A DNA stretch of 64,000 bases from the NCBI RefSeq assembly GCF_014692505.1, contig NZ_JACNYK010000002.1, positions 806,001 to 870,000 on the forward strand, given 5' to 3'. Position numbers and translations under genes: made by a program. Source of the DNA: Sphingobacterium arenae. Lineage in GTDB: Bacteria > Bacteroidota > Bacteroidia > Sphingobacteriales > Sphingobacteriaceae. This document shows positions 39,301-46,514 of the stretch, piece after piece. The first letter of the stretch is position 1, and each line of letters begins with the position of its first letter. The notes under the pieces were generated by a model. It worked only from the letters and a program-made list of their open reading frames with translations. It was not told the DNA's origin and did not search any database.

Positions 39301-39435
39301 TACATCGGGGAATGCCTCCACCGCTGTGTGACGCAGGGCATAAATACCGCTAAATAGCAAGATCATGACAGCAAATAGGACCAATGTGGTATGCTGCAAC
39401 GAGAACGTAACGATGCTTTGTACTAATTTCTTCAT
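36334..39435 (-). CDS. Heavy-metal efflux RND pump (CzcA/CusA family)
   Basis: A 1033-residue inner-membrane proton-driven pump with the 12-helix RND layout: first helix near 15-30, two large periplasmic loops, and the two repeated membrane halves. The heavy-metal-type helix-4 motif reads DFGLLLEGTLVIVE (around 394-407), with the proton-relay carboxylates Asp...Glu...Glu; most CzcA-like pumps have Asp at the second position. Substrate (Zn/Cd/Co/Ni or Cu/Ag) cannot be set. Operon order on the minus strand is regulator, kinase, TolC, adaptor, pump, with 3 bp between adaptor and pump. Confidence 0.93.
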   Translation of the reverse strand: MKKLVQSIVTFSLQHTTLVLFAVMILLFSGIYALRHTAVEAFPDVTNTRARVITQWAGRSAEEMEKLITLPITKELNSIPHKSNIRSISLFGLSVVTAQFEDGVDDFYAQQYVSNKLSGVDLPDGANAEIEPPSGATGEIFRYVIKGDVPIKELTSLQDWVIERELLSVPGVADIVSFGGEEKIYEIKIHPAELKNYDLSPLDVYEAVSKSNINVGGDVIEQGDQAYVVRGVGLLDKLEDIGNITIKLNGATPILIKHVADVAISHKPRLGQVGLGDEDDLVQGIVVMLRGENPSEVIKHLKAKIEELNQRTLPEGVQIEPVIDRTLLVDNTVRTVSHNLIEGILLVSLIVFIFLYNWKSTFIVASVIPLSFLFAIIMLKIQGLPANLISMGSLDFGLLLEGTLVIVETVFVALAGLSHRVGPERFAKMSKLGIIKKSAGSVASYIFFALVILIVALLPIFSFQKVEGKMFTPLAFTLAYALLGSLILSLTYVPAMCKLLFTKHIEERENVVTRFFQKTIFGLFKVSFRYKKTTIGVFVGILILCLLKFLHYGSEFLPKLNEGAIYIRATLPNSVNLRESTRLTKEMKTIMEEGCEEIDFILTQTGRPNDGTDPTGFFNIEFNVQLKEEKQWERDVKKDDIIKELREKLAHYPGINFGFSQPIQDNVEEFVAGVKSSLVIKIFGDDLYDLEDYAGQVASAIGKVHGITDINVYKNIGLPELRIQLHDSEMAKYGLFTADVQAVVAMTIGGQAATKFYEGDRQFDIVLRFDEHYRDTPEKIKNILIPSSNGRGIPLQEIATISYETGAAFIYREGNSRYIGIGFSIDGRDLGSTIAEAKKVVEQEVSLPKENYMEWAGEFESKERAAKQLSLVVPVSLALILLLLYFNFGNFKDTLVSSLTLAFAFIGGFVSLWVTGTIFGISAGIGFIILFGVATIDGIVLLGVIRDNLRQRMELLPAIYAGVKSRIRPVVMIALMGSMGLLPAAMSTGMGSEIQKPLAIMIVGGLLICLLLSFTVLPVVFYWMNRKQQQHKG

Positions 39436-39438
39436 GCT

Positions 39439-40536
39439 TTATTTATTCAACTGCTCAAAAATCAATAAGGCATTTGAGACAACGACCTGCTCGCTTGGCT
39501 TAAGTTTTTCCTTTATAAAGGTATATTCTTCGTTACGTCCAACGGTCGATATGGGTTTAATTTCCATGTCACAGCTATCCCGATATATTACGATGTACTC
39601 TTTGTTATTGCTGAACACTTTCGCGGTGTTTGGAATCGCAAATGCGTTTCCTGCTTTATTTTCTAAATCAATAATAATATCTGCGCTCAAGCCGGGCATC
39701 AAATCCAAATGGGGATTAGCCAACACCACCCGAGCTTTGAGCACATGTTCGTTATCATCAAAAGCATTGTATATTTTATCTATTTTTCCAGCATAAAACT
39801 TATCCGGATAGGCAATCGTGCGGACTTTCACAGAATTACCCAATGCAATATGACGTAAATTGCTGGCATAGATATTCACCATCACCCATACTTCTTTCAA
39901 ATTGGAGATAGAAAACAGCGGTGCACTGTCCTCGGCCACATTTTGACCTGGACTGATCGATTTTTGGATAATGTAACCATCTTTCGGCGCCAGAATATGA
40001 AAAGCATCTTTCCCAGCTGCCCGATATAGCGACAGGCTTTCCGTTACCCGGTCGAATTCTATCCTAGCACTCTCCAGCTCGTGTTCGGCAGCAAGCACAT
40101 CAGGCGCCGCCAACAGCCCGTCTGTAGCAAGTTCTTTTTTAGTTTTAACTTGCTTTTCCAACAAACTAATTTGATTTTGTTGATAGCGCTGTTGCTGATA
40201 AAGTTCCTGAATCTGCGTGGATTTTATGGTTGCCAATACCTGTCCCTTATGCACTTGATCGCCAAGTTCAAAGTCTACCTTTTCTACCACACCTGATAAC
40301 AAGCTACGAAACGCCATCCTATCATTTTCATTATATTCTATCTTTCCTGACAAAGTCAACTGTTCGGTAACTGGACGTTCTTCTACAGCAATTATCTCCG
40401 TCGATTGGCGTAATCCTTCATGCAGACAAAACGCTGCTGGTTTTGTCGTTTCTGATTGTTTCTCTTCTGCTTTCGGGGAGCAGGAGACAAATGCACAACA
40501 TATCCCGATGATATGTCCGTAAATTATTTTCCGCAT
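39439..40536 (-). CDS. RND efflux periplasmic adaptor (membrane-fusion) lipoprotein
   Basis: A 365-residue CzcB/CusB-type adaptor linking the pump to the outer-membrane channel. It has a lipoprotein signal (VSC, Cys about 19), a beta-barrel/lipoyl start (LSGKIEYNENDRMAFRSLLSG, about 56-76), a helical hairpin (about 110-165) and the second lipoyl half (FHILAPKDGYIIQKSISPGQ). No His-rich metal-binding N-terminus is present; the short FCLHEGLRQ segment near residue 36 contains one Cys and one His. Spacing to neighbours is 6 and 3 bp. Confidence 0.92.
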   Translation of the reverse strand: MRKIIYGHIIGICCAFVSCSPKAEEKQSETTKPAAFCLHEGLRQSTEIIAVEERPVTEQLTLSGKIEYNENDRMAFRSLLSGVVEKVDFELGDQVHKGQVLATIKSTQIQELYQQQRYQQNQISLLEKQVKTKKELATDGLLAAPDVLAAEHELESARIEFDRVTESLSLYRAAGKDAFHILAPKDGYIIQKSISPGQNVAEDSAPLFSISNLKEVWVMVNIYASNLRHIALGNSVKVRTIAYPDKFYAGKIDKIYNAFDDNEHVLKARVVLANPHLDLMPGLSADIIIDLENKAGNAFAIPNTAKVFSNNKEYIVIYRDSCDMEIKPISTVGRNEEYTFIKEKLKPSEQVVVSNALLIFEQLNK

Positions 40537-40542
40537 AACTTC

Positions 40543-41793
40543 TTAAAAATCTTTACCGATTAGATATTGTAGTTCCTCAATCGTGTTATTGTAATTTTGC
40601 CACAACTCCAAAAATGACTGTCTTGCCTCTCGATGAGACTGTACATAGTCTATAAATTCCAGCAACGTGACCTGACGATTTTCGAGATGTTTCCGATAGC
40701 TTTCCACCATGGTATCCTGCTCGCCTTCCATTTCACTTGACCATTGATTTAACACGTTCTCGTATTTTAAAAGTTGACTTTTATAGCGTTGCACGGTTTG
40801 TTCCAACTCCCATTGCAACGCCGCATACGTTAGCTGCTCTTGGTCTATCTGATGTTTGGCGCGCTGTATATTCCCTTTGTTTCTGTTAAAAACCGGCAAA
40901 TCTATCTGTACGCCCAGACCAATGAAATCCTGCATAATATTTCCACCACGATCATATCCCAATTGCAATGTTAAATCTGGTGTTCTTTGGGCCTTCTCCA
41001 GTTCCAATTGCTGGTTCGCCATGGCGATTGCCGTTGACTGTTTCTTCATCCCAATATTTTGGTCGGCTATCAAACTGATTACATCTTTTGGCAGTAGTAG
41101 CTTGCGGCTTACAAATGATTCCTCTACCAATAGCTTTTCTATTTCCAAGTCATTTATTCCGGTCAGGATCTGCAAAGTGGATAAACTTGATTCGGCATCT
41201 GCCTCTAGGTCTACCAAATCTTTTTGCATGCGCAGTAATTCATTATGTATGCGATTATAGTCTGCTTTGGACACATTTCCCTGCAGGGTCTGTCGGCGGT
41301 ATTGTTTTTCCAATTGCTCAAATAGTTTCACCATACCGACAAGCTGGGCTTGGCGATTTTTTAGGGACGCCAGATGATGGAAATGCTGGCGAAGTTCCTT
41401 TTTTAGTTCACGAACGAGTTCTTCAAATTCGTAGACGGCAAAACGATGTTCCAAGCGTTTGAAAGCGACCCGTTTCTTCCGTTTTCCCGCTGTTTCGATC
41501 ACCTGTTCCAATTCTACGGACACCTGCTGGGTTTTGCCGTACCGTCCAAAAAGGGGGGATAACACCTCACTTCCCGCATTCGTCCAAAGGTTTACTTCAC
41601 TGATCGCTAAACTCGGGTTTTCCCATACTTTTTCCTGTACAACCTCCGCTTCTGCTTTGCTGACCTCAAACTTAGCTGCCAATAGGAGATAATTTTCCTT
41701 TAAGAAGCGTGCCTCCAATTGCGATAGGCTATACGATTGCGCTCGGCTAAGCGATACAACGAAAAAAAACAAAATGACTACGTAAAATCTCAC
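40543..41793 (-). CDS. TolC-family outer-membrane efflux channel
   Basis: A 416-residue CzcC/CusC-type protein with a signal peptide (cut near SRA-QS) and long amphipathic helices that would form the periplasmic tunnel, for example SQLEARFLKENYLLLAAKFE and KQSTAIAMANQQLELEKAQR. The start is GTG at 41793; it is required for a signal peptide and follows a GAGGT-like site. It precedes the adaptor gene by 6 bp. Confidence 0.9.
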   Translation of the reverse strand: MRFYVVILFFFVVSLSRAQSYSLSQLEARFLKENYLLLAAKFEVSKAEAEVVQEKVWENPSLAISEVNLWTNAGSEVLSPLFGRYGKTQQVSVELEQVIETAGKRKKRVAFKRLEHRFAVYEFEELVRELKKELRQHFHHLASLKNRQAQLVGMVKLFEQLEKQYRRQTLQGNVSKADYNRIHNELLRMQKDLVDLEADAESSLSTLQILTGINDLEIEKLLVEESFVSRKLLLPKDVISLIADQNIGMKKQSTAIAMANQQLELEKAQRTPDLTLQLGYDRGGNIMQDFIGLGVQIDLPVFNRNKGNIQRAKHQIDQEQLTYAALQWELEQTVQRYKSQLLKYENVLNQWSSEMEGEQDTMVESYRKHLENRQVTLLEFIDYVQSHREARQSFLELWQNYNNTIEELQYLIGKDF

Positions 41794-41862
41794 CTCAAAT
41801 CTATTTCCAGCAAAGTTATGCCGACAATATTAAGGTAAACTTTAAGATAGATTAGAGTTTGA

Positions 41863-43197
41863 TTAGAAATACAATTGGACGGTTGTACCTTTCTCTATAG
41901 ATAGAATATGCATTTCTATACGATGCAACGAGAAAATAATATTCGCCATCGACAAGCCTATGCCTTTCCCTTGATATTTTCGCGCATTGTTAGCGCGATA
42001 AAAATTCTGTCGGATATACTGCATATCATTTTCGGGGATACCGATTCCCTGATCGATGATGGCCATGACCAATTTCCCGTTCTGTTCTCGAAAAAGAACG
42101 CGAACCACTTGGTTGTCCGAATATTTAATAGCATTCTCTAATATATTTCCAAAGGCAAGTTCCAACAATTTATCATTTGCCTCCACGGTAAGTAGATCAC
42201 TATTTTTCACTTGAATATCAACCTCGATACGCGCTTCATGATAAAGTACCATATTCTCAATCACCTGCCACATCACCTCGTCTACACGGATCGGTTTTAA
42301 TTCAAAGCTCGTCTTTGCTCCGGAGAGTAGCATCATTTGTTCAAGCGTATCCTGTAAATCGAGCGTGTATTGTTCAAGTTGCGTAATGGTGCTTTTGTAT
42401 TCTTCGGCAGAGCGGGTCTTGCTTTGCGTTACTTCCAGTGTACCAAGTAAAGCCGTTATCGGTGTACGCAATTCGTGTGAGACATAATCAATAAAGTTCT
42501 TCTGCACATGGAATGTCTCCGCGATACGTTTTACAAAGTGATTATAGGTGTTCACGAGATCTTCGATTTCCGCATACGTCTTCGTCAGTGACAGGGGTTT
42601 ATTGAAGTTTTTGCTATCTCGCTCCCGGATTTGGTCTATAATCTTCATAATGGGTTGGTAGGCTATATGACTTAAATAGCGAGAGAAGAGAAAGATAAAT
42701 GCAACACTCGATAGAAATACGGCGATGAGGATATGAAAGAGCGAAAGCATCTGTGCGTTAAACGCATCTTTCGGCTCGCGAGTAATCACCACAAAATCTC
42801 CCTGATTATCCCGATAGAAAATTCCATAGTAGAAAAAAACGTCCGTTTTGAAAAAACCATTTTCAGCACGACGCACCTCGGTCAAAAAATCAGGAGAAAT
42901 CTGTTCGAGCGTCGGCATATCCCCGTTAAATACACGATTTGCACTATCAATTATTGCAATATTCCGTCTGGATATCGTACGATGTAACTGATTTTTAATT
43001 GTGGTATGTTCTGGAAGCGATAGTTCATCTTGTTCCAAATAATAAATCGCCGCCAAAAGTGATTTGCTTTCCAGTGATTGACGTTCTTTCCGTTCCATCT
43101 GGGCATAGTAAGAAAAGTAGATCACGACCGAGAAAATCAGCATAATGACGCCAAATATCACCACAGCATATAAGGATAACCTATGTTTTAGCTTCAT
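41863..43197 (-). CDS. Sensor histidine kinase of the metal-efflux operon
   Basis: A 444-residue membrane kinase: helix 1 (about 10-30), a periplasmic sensor of about 115 residues, helix 2 (about 150-172), a HAMP-like linker, dimerisation/phospho-acceptor box DYVSHELRTPITALLG (His241) and HATPase motifs (N-box NILENAIKYS, G-boxes DQGIGIPENDM and GKGIGLSM). CusS/CzcS-like kinases sense periplasmic metal; direct metal ligands are not obvious. It follows the response regulator by 4 bp. Confidence 0.9.
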   Translation of the reverse strand: MKLKHRLSLYAVVIFGVIMLIFSVVIYFSYYAQMERKERQSLESKSLLAAIYYLEQDELSLPEHTTIKNQLHRTISRRNIAIIDSANRVFNGDMPTLEQISPDFLTEVRRAENGFFKTDVFFYYGIFYRDNQGDFVVITREPKDAFNAQMLSLFHILIAVFLSSVAFIFLFSRYLSHIAYQPIMKIIDQIRERDSKNFNKPLSLTKTYAEIEDLVNTYNHFVKRIAETFHVQKNFIDYVSHELRTPITALLGTLEVTQSKTRSAEEYKSTITQLEQYTLDLQDTLEQMMLLSGAKTSFELKPIRVDEVMWQVIENMVLYHEARIEVDIQVKNSDLLTVEANDKLLELAFGNILENAIKYSDNQVVRVLFREQNGKLVMAIIDQGIGIPENDMQYIRQNFYRANNARKYQGKGIGLSMANIIFSLHRIEMHILSIEKGTTVQLYF

Positions 43198-43201
43198 AAC
43201 G

Positions 43202-43879
43202 CTACCCTTTAAACATATAACCTACACCTTTCACGGTGAAGATATATTTCTCATCCTGTTTCTCGATCTTACTCCGTAAATAAGATATATATACATCAAC
43301 TACATTTGTATGATTGTCAAACGTAATTCCCCAGACCGCGTTTAATATCTGTACCCTACTCACCGTTTTTCCAATATTCTCTACCAGATAGATAAGTAAT
43401 TTATACTCTCGGGGAGATAGGTCTACAGACTGTCCTGCTAATGTCACCTTATACTGCTCCCGATTGATGTGCAATTGACCAAATTGTAACTCGGCTTTCG
43501 GTGTCTCCAATTGTTCATACTGCCGCCTGCGTGTAAGTGCCCGGATGCGGGAGATGAGTTCATCAAAATGAAAAGGTTTCGTTAAATAATCATCAGCACC
43601 ATAGTCTAACGCCGATATTTTATCCTGCACACTGTTCAATGCACTTAGCATAAGAATAGGTGTGTATACTTTTTTATAACGCAACGCTTGCAAAAGCTGT
43701 ATACCGTCCATATCGGCCAACATAATATCCAAAATGATCAAATCCCACTCGATATTGATGTACTGTTTCAGCACATCTTCTGCATTTTTACATAAAGTGA
43801 CCAGATGACCACACTCTTCCAATCCTTTCACCAGAAAATTACTGATTCGATTATCGTCTTCTACTACAAGAATTTGCAT
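43202..43879 (-). CDS. OmpR/PhoB-family response regulator of the metal-efflux operon
   Basis: A 225-residue regulator: receiver with Glu7/Asp8/Asp9, phospho-acceptor Asp51 in LIILDIMLADMDG, Lys in YLTKPFHFDEL, and a C-terminal winged helix (VDLSPREYKLLIYLVENIGK to YISYLRSKI). The ATG at 43879 gives the normal MQILVVEDD start; an in-frame start at 43960 would add 27 residues that span a promoter-like hairpin and is rejected. It is the first gene of the efflux operon. Confidence 0.93.
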   Translation of the reverse strand: MQILVVEDDNRISNFLVKGLEECGHLVTLCKNAEDVLKQYINIEWDLIILDIMLADMDGIQLLQALRYKKVYTPILMLSALNSVQDKISALDYGADDYLTKPFHFDELISRIRALTRRRQYEQLETPKAELQFGQLHINREQYKVTLAGQSVDLSPREYKLLIYLVENIGKTVSRVQILNAVWGITFDNHTNVVDVYISYLRSKIEKQDEKYIFTVKGVGYMFKG

Positions 43880-43911
43880 AAGCTGGTATTTGCTCAAAAA
43901 TAAGGAATTTA

Positions 43912-43951
43912 TTTGTCTCCTTTTTTCTTGATAAAAAAGGAGACAAAAATA
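43912..43951 (-). promoter_or_regulatory. Promoter -7 box with perfect 15-bp inverted repeat upstream of the efflux regulator
   Basis: TTTGTCTCCTTTTTT (43912-43926) and AAAAAAGGAGACAAA (43933-43947) are perfect complements across 6 bp. On the minus strand TATTTTTG (43944-43951, TAnnTTTG) leads into the repeat, so the palindrome covers the expected transcription start. It may be an operator for the encoded regulator or a 5' hairpin. Confidence 0.5.
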
Positions 43952-43969
43952 AACCTTCATTTTATAACA

Positions 43970-43996
43970 TAAAAAAACTGCCCCGAGAGGGGCAGC
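43970..43996 (-). terminator. Rho-independent terminator of rny
   Basis: CTGCCCC - TCTC - GGGGCAG followed by seven T on the minus strand, 26 bp after the rny stop. Confidence 0.9.
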
Positions 43997-44021
43997 CTTA
44001 TATTGATCTATTTAACAATTA

Positions 44022-45581
44022 CTATTTCGCGTACGAAACCGATCTTGTTTCGCGTATAACCGTCACTTTGATCTGTCCCGGATATGTCATCTCCGTTTGG
44101 ATACGGTTCGATATATCCGCTGCTAAAATTTCTGCCTGCTCATCAGAAACCTTCTCTGATTCGACCACAACACGTAGTTCACGACCGGCTTGGATGGCAA
44201 ACGTTTTTTCTACGCCAGGATAAGAAAGCGCAAGCTCCTCCAATTCCTTCAAACGCTTAATATAACTTTCGACTACTTCGCGGCGTGCACCAGGGCGTGC
44301 GCCCGAAATCGCATCACATGCTTGAACAACTGGTGAAATCAACGACGTCATTTCTATCTCATCGTGGTGGGCACCAATGGCATTACACACGTCCGGATGC
44401 TCCTTATATTTTTCTGCTAACTGCATACCCAAAATAGCATGTGGTAATTCTGGGTTATCATCAGGCACCTTTCCGATATCATGTAAAAGGCCTGCCCGCT
44501 TCGCGTGTTTCACATTTAAACCAAGTTCCGAGGCCATCGTTGCCGCAAAGTTGGCCACTTCACGCGAGTGTTGCAACAAATTCTGTCCGTACGACGAACG
44601 ATAACGCATACGGCCAACCATACGTATCAACTCGGGATGAAGACCATGTATACCTAAATCAATTACCGTACGCTCGCCGATTTCAACAATTTCATCTTCA
44701 ATCTGTGTACGTGTCTTCGCCACAACCTCTTCGATACGCGCCGGATGAATACGTCCATCAGTAACCAATCTATGTAACGACAAACGCGCGATCTCCCGAC
44801 GTACCGGATCGAATCCCGACAAGATAATCGCTTCTGGCGTATCGTCTACAATAATTTCAACCCCCGTTGCCGCTTCTAAAGCACGAATATTTCTTCCTTC
44901 CCGACCAATGATACGTCCTTTAACCTCATCGTTTTCGATATTAAAAATGGACACTGTATTTTCGATAGCTGACTCCGTCGCCGTGCGTTGAATCGTTTGG
45001 ATAACCACCTTTTTTGCTTCTTTGGATGCTGTTAGTTTTGCTTCATCCACAATATCCTTGATCTGCATAATCGCTTGCGAACGCGCTTCTTCGCGTAAAG
45101 AGTTGACCAATTGCTCTCGCGCTTCTTGAGCAGACAAGCCAGCAATTGTCTCTAACTGTTTAATATGCTGATTTTTCAGTTGTTCCGCTTCCTGCGACTT
45201 TCTCTCATTGACTTCCATCAAGTGATCAAGTTTCTTATTTTTATTATCTAAGTCTTGTTTTTCGCGATTTAGGCTTTCCAGTTTTTGATTTAGCGACTGC
45301 TCTTTTTGTCGAATCGTATTTTCTTTTTGCGCCACTGCACTATTACGTTGACTAACCTCTTTTTCATGTTCTGCCTTTAGTTGCAGAAATTTCTCCTTCG
45401 CCTCTAGATTACGCTGTTTTTTGTGATGTTCGGCCTGTTGTTCGGCTTGCTTAATGATACGCTCGGATTTCTCCTGTGCCGCCTGTTCTTGTTTTTTGAA
45501 AATTGATTGTAACAAAAAACGTCCAATAATGACCCCCACAATAAGCGAAACTATAATTGAAATAATAGTAATTAAATCCAT
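44022..45581 (-). CDS. rny: Ribonuclease Y
   Basis: Membrane-anchored endoribonuclease that initiates mRNA decay. The 519 residues have an N-terminal membrane helix (about 3-24), a long Gln/Lys/Glu coiled coil (about 28-180), a KH RNA-binding domain ([19 protein letters not shown], about 222-245) and an HD phosphohydrolase domain with the metal motif LLHDIGK (about 360). The length matches the family. A probable 6S-like RNA lies just upstream, then zapA. Confidence 0.95.
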   Translation of the reverse strand: MDLITIISIIVSLIVGVIIGRFLLQSIFKKQEQAAQEKSERIIKQAEQQAEHHKKQRNLEAKEKFLQLKAEHEKEVSQRNSAVAQKENTIRQKEQSLNQKLESLNREKQDLDNKNKKLDHLMEVNERKSQEAEQLKNQHIKQLETIAGLSAQEAREQLVNSLREEARSQAIMQIKDIVDEAKLTASKEAKKVVIQTIQRTATESAIENTVSIFNIENDEVKGRIIGREGRNIRALEAATGVEIIVDDTPEAIILSGFDPVRREIARLSLHRLVTDGRIHPARIEEVVAKTRTQIEDEIVEIGERTVIDLGIHGLHPELIRMVGRMRYRSSYGQNLLQHSREVANFAATMASELGLNVKHAKRAGLLHDIGKVPDDNPELPHAILGMQLAEKYKEHPDVCNAIGAHHDEIEMTSLISPVVQACDAISGARPGARREVVESYIKRLKELEELALSYPGVEKTFAIQAGRELRVVVESEKVSDEQAEILAADISNRIQTEMTYPGQIKVTVIRETRSVSYAK

Positions 45582-45610
45582 TGTTTATATATGTTATTCT
45601 GTTTTTTTTC

Positions 45611-45795
45611 CAAAAAAAAACCGCAATTAAATGTAACAGGTCCCATGTATTATTAAACTTCGATTACACATGATTTGAGCAATTGATCATGACCTAGATG
45701 GCTTTCGCAAAATGGCCTACATCTTGTTTTCGCTCGTGATATTGAAGCGTTAAGTTTAAAATAGTGACAACCCGAATTTAATTGCGGCAAATTCG
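45611..45795 (-). ncRNA. Probable 6S-like RNA between zapA and rny
   Basis: On the minus strand CCGCAATTAAAT (45787-45776) pairs perfectly with ATTTAATTGCGG (45632-45621), enclosing about 143 nt and followed directly by nine T. Inside, TTAAACTT/AAGTTTAA and GAGC/GCTC extend the rod, and AGAT(GTA)GGC with GCCATCT makes an inner hairpin. A long rod with a bulged centre, closing stem and terminal T-run is the architecture of 6S RNA. In E. coli ssrS also lies beside zapA. The 5' end is approximate, and homology has not been tested by search. Confidence 0.6.
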
Positions 45796-45829
45796 TCGTT
45801 ATAAAGCTCTGAAATAAAGAACGATATAC

Positions 45830-46120
45830 TTATTTTTTAAAGAAATCCGTCAATATACGATCCAATTCGTGAACTTCTCCTTCCAATCCATCTTCCTGTT
45901 GTTGCGCATTTCGTTCGGCTTTTATCATTCCTGTAGCGTATTGCAAAACACACATCGACAATAAGTCTTGTTTATCACGAACTGCATAATTTTCCTGCAA
46001 TTCCTTTATTTTTTCATTAATTAATTTCGCAGCGTGTCTAATCACCTCTTCTTCTTCCGTAGCCACCCTTAATGGATAAACACGGTCTGCAATATTTATT
46101 TTTATGGAAATTTCTCCCAT
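45830..46120 (-). CDS. zapA: Cell-division protein ZapA
   Basis: A 96-residue ZapA protein that cross-links FtsZ filaments at the division ring. The N-terminal domain reads ISIKINIADRVYPLRVATEEEEVIRHAAKLINEKI and the C-terminal half is a coiled coil. It lies 48 bp downstream of a small coiled-coil gene on the same strand, in the order pheT, coiled-coil, zapA, probable 6S RNA, rny. Confidence 0.88.
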   Translation of the reverse strand: MGEISIKINIADRVYPLRVATEEEEVIRHAAKLINEKIKELQENYAVRDKQDLLSMCVLQYATGMIKAERNAQQQEDGLEGEVHELDRILTDFFKK

Positions 46121-46168
46121 TTTTTTGAGCTTAAATAACGTAATAAGTTTGCGTCCCTTCTATTTCCC

Positions 46169-46477
46169 CTACTTCAGCAAACCTATACATCTGTCTATTT
46201 CTCGCACAAAATCGTTAATTTTTTGCTTTGTGTCAAGTATTTTTTCATTTATGGCTTCCTTATCTACCGCTGACTGATCCAATGACTTCGCAACTGCCAA
46301 TGCCTTAACCTTTTCTTCCAGCTGCTGTACTTTATCCGTACTCGTCTGAAAAGCCACGTGTAAGGATTGTACTTCAAGCTTTAACAAATCATTTTCTTCC
46401 TGCAGGGCCTCGCACAATTGAATAAGATTTTTCGTCTTCTCGACGATAACATTCATTTGTGTAGACAGTCCAGCCAT
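46169..46477 (-). CDS. Small coiled-coil protein next to zapA
   Basis: A 102-residue soluble protein that is almost all helix: heptad-like runs (LIQLCEALQEENDLLKLEVQ, KVQQLEEKVKALAVAKSL) and a C-terminal INDFVREIDRCIGLLK. No catalytic motif is present. Its size, coiled coil and position directly before zapA suggest a divisome partner, by analogy to ZapB of E. coli, but this is inference. The start ATG at 46477 is 37 bp after pheT. Confidence 0.7.
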   Translation of the reverse strand: MAGLSTQMNVIVEKTKNLIQLCEALQEENDLLKLEVQSLHVAFQTSTDKVQQLEEKVKALAVAKSLDQSAVDKEAINEKILDTKQKINDFVREIDRCIGLLK

Positions 46478-46514
46478 ATAATATTCTTTCGCAATTAATC
46501 GTTAAACATATCCT

